Shown here: piece by piece, positions 14,659-17,929 of the stretch
How positions within the stretch are numbered: the first letter of the stretch is position 1
Layout: each line of letters opens with the position of its first letter
Origin: Candidatus Latescibacterota bacterium
Lineage (GTDB): Bacteria > Latescibacterota > UBA2968 > UBA8231
Direction: 5' to 3'
Length of the DNA stretch: 17,929 nucleotides
Assembly: GCA_022827165.1 (NCBI GenBank)
Contig: JAJDTN010000119.1
Location: 1-17,929 of the forward strand
The notes under the pieces: model-generated
Told to the model about the DNA's origin: nothing
The model's input: only the letters and a program-made list of their open reading frames with translations
The model's database searches: none
Made by a program: the position numbers and the translations under genes

Positions 14659-15168
14659 ATGACGGAGCACCCGGCAGGACCCGCGGAGAATCAGGTCTTC
14701 GACCTGAGCGCGCGTGTGGGCTGGCCCAACCGCTTCGTGTGGGGGTTGCTCGCCCTGGTGTTCACCGCCAATGGCCTGGTGAACCTGGCCCGCTGGAACA
14801 ACATCGACTCCGGGGGGACTCAGCTGCTGGTGCTCGGGCTGGTCTACCTCTGCGTGGCGGTGCTGGTGCTGCCGGGCAGCCTCCTCTTCAGGCGGCTGAA
14901 CAAGCTCGTCCTCGCCTTCTCGCAGGAGGAACTGCTGATCCAGCGGGGGTTGTTCGTGCGGCAGCGGGTCCCCTGGGACTCCCTTGCCGGGATCACCCTG
15001 AGCCTCATGAACGCCGAGTTCGTCCCCCGCGAGGGCCGCTCCCGGTTGATCCAGTTCGGCATGCTCGGATACGCCGACAACCAGGAGGTCAAGCCCCGGA
15101 TCATGCAGACGATCCGGGCCTTCGCGGCAGTGAAGGGGATCCCCGTCACAGAGGATGGGGCTGCCTGA
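14659..15168 (+). CDS. Two-TM membrane protein with bacterial PH-like domain
   Basis: A 169-residue protein with a strong ribosome binding site (AAGGAGG four bases before ATG). Hydrophobic helices lie at about 27-45 and 55-77. The following cytosolic part (LNKLVLAFSQEELLIQRGLF..RQRVPWDSLAGI) has the strand order of bacterial pleckstrin-homology-like domains, ending with YADNQEVKPRIMQTIRAF. No enzymatic residues are visible; a membrane-associated scaffold or sensor role is inferred. A shortened, damaged second copy of part of this gene lies at 15938-16004. Confidence 0.7.
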   Translation: MTEHPAGPAENQVFDLSARVGWPNRFVWGLLALVFTANGLVNLARWNNIDSGGTQLLVLGLVYLCVAVLVLPGSLLFRRLNKLVLAFSQEELLIQRGLFVRQRVPWDSLAGITLSLMNAEFVPREGRSRLIQFGMLGYADNQEVKPRIMQTIRAFAAVKGIPVTEDGAA

Positions 15169-15238
15169 AGACGGGGCCCCTGCAACAACTCCCGCTTCAG
15201 CTGCCGCTGCGGCACCGGCCCCCGGCACAGCCGCCGAC

Positions 15239-15286
15239 ACAGATCCAGCTCCCGCTGCACCGCCGCCATCCGCTCGCAGGCTGGGG
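15239..15286 (-). repeat. Truncated duplicate of the aldolase gene 3' end
   Basis: Matches 16015-16062, the tail of the HpcH/HpaI aldolase gene, at about 40 of 48 bases without gaps (offset 776). On the minus strand it still encodes MAAVQRELDL, against MMAGVRRELDL in the intact gene, but the stop codon is lost (TAC/CAC change on the plus strand). It lies in the same convergent position behind the PH-like gene as the real aldolase tail lies behind the PH-like remnant. The rest of 15169-15309 is Pro/Ala-type GC-rich sequence with no other gene. Confidence 0.75.
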
Positions 15287-15309
15287 GGATCACCGTCAAA
15301 GGAGGAAAC

Positions 15310-15891
15310 ATGGCTCGGATCATCGTTGGATCTGTCCTGGCTCTCTGGGTCGGGACTGCCTACGGAGAGGGAAGGGCGCTTGGGCTGGATCTGCCAAAGG
15401 AGGCCCTGAGCCTGTGGAAGATCGGAGAGAACTCGGCCTGGGGCCTGGAGGCCAATGCCTGGTGGAGTCGAAACGAGGAGGAGAGTGTCGAGAGATACCG
15501 CAGAGGAGGTGAAGATGGAGAGCGAGTCTCCTACCTGCGGGAGGATCGACGCCATGCTCAAACTGCCAGCTTGAGTCTGATCTACCAGAGATCAGGAGGA
15601 TCCTTGCACAACGTCAGACCTCTGATATTCTCAGGAATCGGAGGAGGATTCTCGTCCTTCGACCCTCCTGAAAAGGGCGGAATGGATCGTCAGGCCTGGC
15701 TGAAAGGACTTGTCGGCCTGGGCGCTGAATGGAAGCCGTTTGAGCGCGTGGGGCTATGGGTGCGAAGAGAGCTGTCATTCCGGTACGAAGCCTCAACAAG
15801 CGAAGATCCCTTCGATGGCAGAGACCTGGATCACTCATACCGGAGGGTCGGGCTTGGAAGGCCGGAAGTGTCAGCCTTCTTCGTGTTCTGA
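15310..15891 (+). CDS. Putative secreted or outer-membrane beta-barrel-like protein
   Basis: A 193-residue protein with a clear signal peptide (MARIIVGSVLALWVGTAYG, cleavage near residue 19) and a strong ribosome binding site (AAAGGAGG four bases before ATG). The mature part alternates short beta-strands with Gly and aromatics (WGLEANAWWSRN, TASLSLIYQRS, IFSGIGGGFSSF, LVGLGAEWKPF, VGLWVRREL, FRYEA) and ends in VSAFFVF, the terminal-Phe pattern that directs barrels to the outer membrane. I recognise no named family. It is visibly less GC-rich than neighbouring housekeeping genes and is bracketed by two copies of the PH-gene/aldolase-gene junction, consistent with a later arrival or a rearranged duplicate. 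Confidence 0.72.
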   Translation: MARIIVGSVLALWVGTAYGEGRALGLDLPKEALSLWKIGENSAWGLEANAWWSRNEEESVERYRRGGEDGERVSYLREDRRHAQTASLSLIYQRSGGSLHNVRPLIFSGIGGGFSSFDPPEKGGMDRQAWLKGLVGLGAEWKPFERVGLWVRRELSFRYEASTSEDPFDGRDLDHSYRRVGLGRPEVSAFFVF

Positions 15892-15937
15892 GGAAGCCCC
15901 CTGGAGGGTGCCTCTGTCGAGGCCAGGAACAGCCTTT

Positions 15938-16004
15938 CCGGGGGGACCCAGCTGCTCGCTCCCGGGCGATCCAGTTCGGAATGCTCGGATACGCCGACAA
16001 CCAG
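15938..16004 (+). pseudogene. Deleted remnant copy of the PH-like membrane protein gene
   Basis: 15938-15956 matches 14810-14828 of the intact gene at 18 of 19 bases and 15957-16004 matches 15037-15084 at 45 of 48. The two pieces are fused, so 208 internal bases are missing, and the gene's 3' end after YADNQ is also lost. The remnant abuts the intact aldolase 3' end (stop at 16013). The short stretch 15892-15937 contains only loosely related sequence. Confidence 0.8.
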
Positions 16005-16012
16005 CCGCACCC

Positions 16013-16789
16013 CTACAGGTCCAGCTCCCGCCTCACCCCCGCCATCATCTCGCAGGCGGTGGCCAGGAAGGGCTCGTCGCCGCCCACCAGCAGCGCCTGG
16101 AATCCGTCCTCCAGCGCCTTCTCCAGCGACGCCGGCTCGAAGGCCGGCCGGTAGATTCCCAGGCCCGCGGGCTTCCCGGCCGCCGCCGCCGCCGCGGCCA
16201 CCTTTGCCTGGGCCTCCTGGAAGCCCTCGCCCTCGAACTCGAAGGGCGCGCCCAGGCTGTAGGTCAGGTCCACCGGGCCGATGACGGGGAAGTCGACCCC
16301 CTCCACGGCGAGGATGGCCTCGATGTTCTCCACCGCTCTCGCCGACTCGATGATGGGGATGAAGCTCACGAGGTCGTCGATCTCCTCGAGGTATTCCGCC
16401 GTCCGGAGCCCGTACCCCCCGGCTCGGTGGGGGCCGAAGCTGCGTATCCCCCGGGGCGGGTAGCGGCAGGCGAGGGCGCCGAACTCCGCGTCCTGGGGGG
16501 TCTCGACGAAGGCGGCCATGATGCCCAGGGCCCCCATGTCGAGGTAGAGGCGGATCTGCCCCTCGTCGACGCGGGGCAGGCGCACCACGGGCGTGGACGG
16601 GGTGTTGCCGATGGCCTGGAGCTGCGCCTGGATGCCCTCCGGCGACTGGGGCGCGTGCTCCGAGTCGATGACGAGCCAGTCGAAGCCGGCGTGGCCGAAC
16701 ATCTCGGCGATGGCGGGCGATCCGAAGCGCAGCTGGGCGCCCACCGCCGCCTGTCCGGCGTCGAGGCGCTCCTTCAGGCGGCTGTTCAC
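16013..16789 (-). CDS. HpcH/HpaI-family class II aldolase
   Basis: A 258-residue metal-dependent aldolase that cleaves 2-keto-3-deoxy or 4-hydroxy-2-oxo acids to pyruvate (or a related ketoacid) and an aldehyde. Visible motifs: IDSEHAP with catalytic His45, substrate Arg70 (VVRLP), PPRGIRSFGP (111-120) and the metal ligands Glu148 (IPIIES) and Asp174 (GPVDLT). An Ala-rich stretch near 193-199 is unusual but lies on a surface helix. The start is GTG at 16789-16787, overlapping the dehydrogenase stop (GTGA), so the two enzymes are coupled. The natural substrate is probably a sugar-acid-derived keto acid; rhamnonate-type or 4-hydroxy-2-oxoheptanedioate-type activity cannot be separated here. A broken copy of its 3' end lies at 15239-15286. 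Confidence 0.9.
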   Translation of the reverse strand: MNSRLKERLDAGQAAVGAQLRFGSPAIAEMFGHAGFDWLVIDSEHAPQSPEGIQAQLQAIGNTPSTPVVRLPRVDEGQIRLYLDMGALGIMAAFVETPQDAEFGALACRYPPRGIRSFGPHRAGGYGLRTAEYLEEIDDLVSFIPIIESARAVENIEAILAVEGVDFPVIGPVDLTYSLGAPFEFEGEGFQEAQAKVAAAAAAAGKPAGLGIYRPAFEPASLEKALEDGFQALLVGGDEPFLATACEMMAGVRRELDL

Positions 16790-17766
16790 GACTCCCCGCC
16801 GTCGATGCGGTAGAGGGGCTCCAGGCCGGCGGCGACGCGGTCCACGTTGCCGGCGGCGCAGGCGGCGCGCTTGCGGGAGGTCTCGGCCGTGACCCCCGCG
16901 ATGTGGGGGGTGACCACGACGTTGGGCAGGGCGTACACGGGATCGGCGGGGTTGGGCGGCTCCTTCCCGAAGACGTCCAGTCCGGCGCCCCCGAGGCGGC
17001 CGTCGAGCAGCGCTTCCGCCATGGCCGCCTCGTCCACGAGGGCGCCGCGGGCGACGTTGATCAGGCAGGCCGAGGGCTTCATCAGGGCGAGGCGACGGGC
17101 GTCGATCAGGTGCCGGGTGCTGTCGTTCAGATGCAGGTGCAGGGAGAGGTAGTCGCTGGCCGCCACCACCTCGTCCAGCCGGTCCTCGCCGAGGACGAGT
17201 TCGGCGCCCAGCTCCTGGAGCACCTCCGCCTCGATGGGACGCACGTCCAGGCCCACCACGCGCAGGCCGAAGGGCCGGGCCCGCCGCGCCAGCTCCTGGC
17301 CGCTGGCCCCGAAGCCGATGATCCCCAGGGTGCGGCCCTCCAGCTCATGGGACAGCGGCTGGTAGAGCTCGCCCGCGCGGAACCGGCGCTCGCCCTCGCG
17401 GTAGCGCCGCGCCAGCATGAGGATGAACATCATGGCCAGCTCGGCCAGGGCGGTGCCGCTGAAGGGGCCGGGGCAGTTGGCCGCGGGGATCCTCTTCGAC
17501 TTGACGTACTCCAGGTCGAAGTGGTCGAACCCCGTGCCCAGGAGCTGCCACAGCCGCGCCGAGACCGCGGCGTCCATCATCGCCCGGGTGCTGACGCTGC
17601 CCCCCTGGTCGATGACCGCCTCGACGCCGGCGAACTGCTCCTCCAAGGGCCGGCCGGGGTCGAGCAGGGCCAGGTCGTGGCGGTCGCCGACGGCTTCGAT
17701 CACGTCGGCGCCCCAGGGCTCGAACATGCTCTCCATCTGCAGCAGCAGGACCTTCAATCTTCTCAT
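16786..17766 (-). CDS. NAD-dependent D-2-hydroxyacid dehydrogenase
   Basis: A 326-residue enzyme of the D-isomer-specific 2-hydroxyacid dehydrogenase family (phosphoglycerate dehydrogenase/glyoxylate reductase type). The NAD-binding loop GFGASG is at 151-156 with Asp174 after the second strand, which favours NAD over NADP. The catalytic triad is Arg240 (NVARG), Glu269 (GKEPP) and His288 (TPHIAG). It lacks the ACT or regulatory tail of SerA, arguing for a catabolic or detoxifying role on a 2-keto/2-hydroxy acid. The ATG has AGGGGGG about seven bases upstream and overlaps the previous gene's stop (ATGA). It precedes the HpcH/HpaI aldolase, suggesting that the pair handles the same keto-acid pool. 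Confidence 0.92.
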   Translation of the reverse strand: MRRLKVLLLQMESMFEPWGADVIEAVGDRHDLALLDPGRPLEEQFAGVEAVIDQGGSVSTRAMMDAAVSARLWQLLGTGFDHFDLEYVKSKRIPAANCPGPFSGTALAELAMMFILMLARRYREGERRFRAGELYQPLSHELEGRTLGIIGFGASGQELARRARPFGLRVVGLDVRPIEAEVLQELGAELVLGEDRLDEVVAASDYLSLHLHLNDSTRHLIDARRLALMKPSACLINVARGALVDEAAMAEALLDGRLGGAGLDVFGKEPPNPADPVYALPNVVVTPHIAGVTAETSRKRAACAAGNVDRVAAGLEPLYRIDGGES

Positions 17767-17929
17767 GGCTTACCCCCCTTCACGGGCGCCTCGGCGCCGT
17801 GCTCCTCCAGCCAGGCCCGCAATGGCACGTCTTCGGCCCTCGGCGAGGTGTAGCCGTGACCTCCGGAGTGCGAGACCCCGAGCAGTTGCTTGCGGATGGG
17901 ATCGCAGCGGTCCAGGTAGTGCTCCACGG
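17763..17929 (-). CDS. C-terminal fragment of an unidentified protein (runs off the window)
   Basis: An open minus-strand frame enters at the window edge and ends in TGA at 17765-17763, overlapping the dehydrogenase ATG. The 54 or so visible residues include HYLDRCDPIRKQLLG, SHSGGHGYTSP and PLRAWLEEHG. The family is not recognisable from this tail. Coupling to the next gene shows that it belongs to the same operon and therefore probably to the same small-molecule pathway. Confidence 0.65.
   Translation of the reverse strand, partial: VEHYLDRCDPIRKQLLGVSHSGGHGYTSPRAEDVPLRAWLEEHGAEAPVKGGKP

Noticed and set aside
15085..15125. Inverted repeat CCCGGATC/GATCCGGG as a terminator
   Set aside because: It lies inside the coding region of the PH-like gene, well before its stop, and has no T-run.

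Overview
The window is GC-rich (roughly two-thirds G+C by eye) and reads as chromosomal DNA of a Gram-negative bacterium. Support for this comes from a lipoprotein signal, a likely outer-membrane barrel with a terminal aromatic residue, a GT-C lipid-linked glycosyltransferase and a textbook sigma-54 promoter. The mix of Gfo/Idh/MocA, HpcH/HpaI, D-2-hydroxyacid dehydrogenase and a phosphoesterase carrying a CBM9-like domain is the kind seen in uncultivated FCB-type phyla such as Latescibacterota. That placement is an inference with low confidence. No rRNA, tRNA, CRISPR array or transposase gene is visible.

Layout. (1) 1-1149, plus strand: a secreted fibronectin-like protein overlapping a DUF4389 membrane protein by ATGA. 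(2) 1150-6328, minus strand: a tight four-gene operon transcribed right to left: an RNA cytosine-C5 methyltransferase, a small lipoprotein, a Gfo/Idh/MocA oxidoreductase and a two-RCK CPA2 cation antiporter. The methyltransferase/lipoprotein junction carries an imperfect 54-bp tandem duplication. (3) 6329-6732: a divergent intergenic region with structured GC-rich repeats spaced exactly 105 bp apart. (4) 6733-9064, plus strand: an exported metallophosphoesterase with a CBM9-like tail, then a thioredoxin-type arsenate reductase. (5) 9039-10679, minus strand: a polytopic GT-C glycosyltransferase, convergent with and overlapping arsC.

(6) 10680-16012 looks like an accessory island with weaker codon bias. 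It begins with a consensus sigma-54 promoter feeding an overlooked 38-codon ORF for a cationic single-helix membrane peptide, followed by a 12-bp perfect hairpin. Then come a decayed RelE-like fragment, an intact antitoxin/toxin pair behind a palindrome, an orphan HsdR-N nuclease-like protein, a DUF4926 protein, an ankyrin-repeat gene broken by a single frameshift, a two-TM PH-like protein and a putative secreted barrel protein. The barrel gene lies between two copies of one convergent gene junction: the PH gene end next to the aldolase gene end. One copy has a partial aldolase tail and the other a deleted PH gene, so this locus was duplicated and then trimmed.

(7) 16013-17929, minus strand: a catabolic-looking operon of an unidentified C-terminal fragment, a D-2-hydroxyacid dehydrogenase and an HpcH/HpaI aldolase, joined by 4-bp or similar stop/start overlaps. 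Together the last two suggest turnover of 2-keto or 2-hydroxy acids from sugar acids.

The most unusual items are the sigma-54-driven micropeptide, the duplicated junction around the barrel gene and the structured 105-bp repeats.
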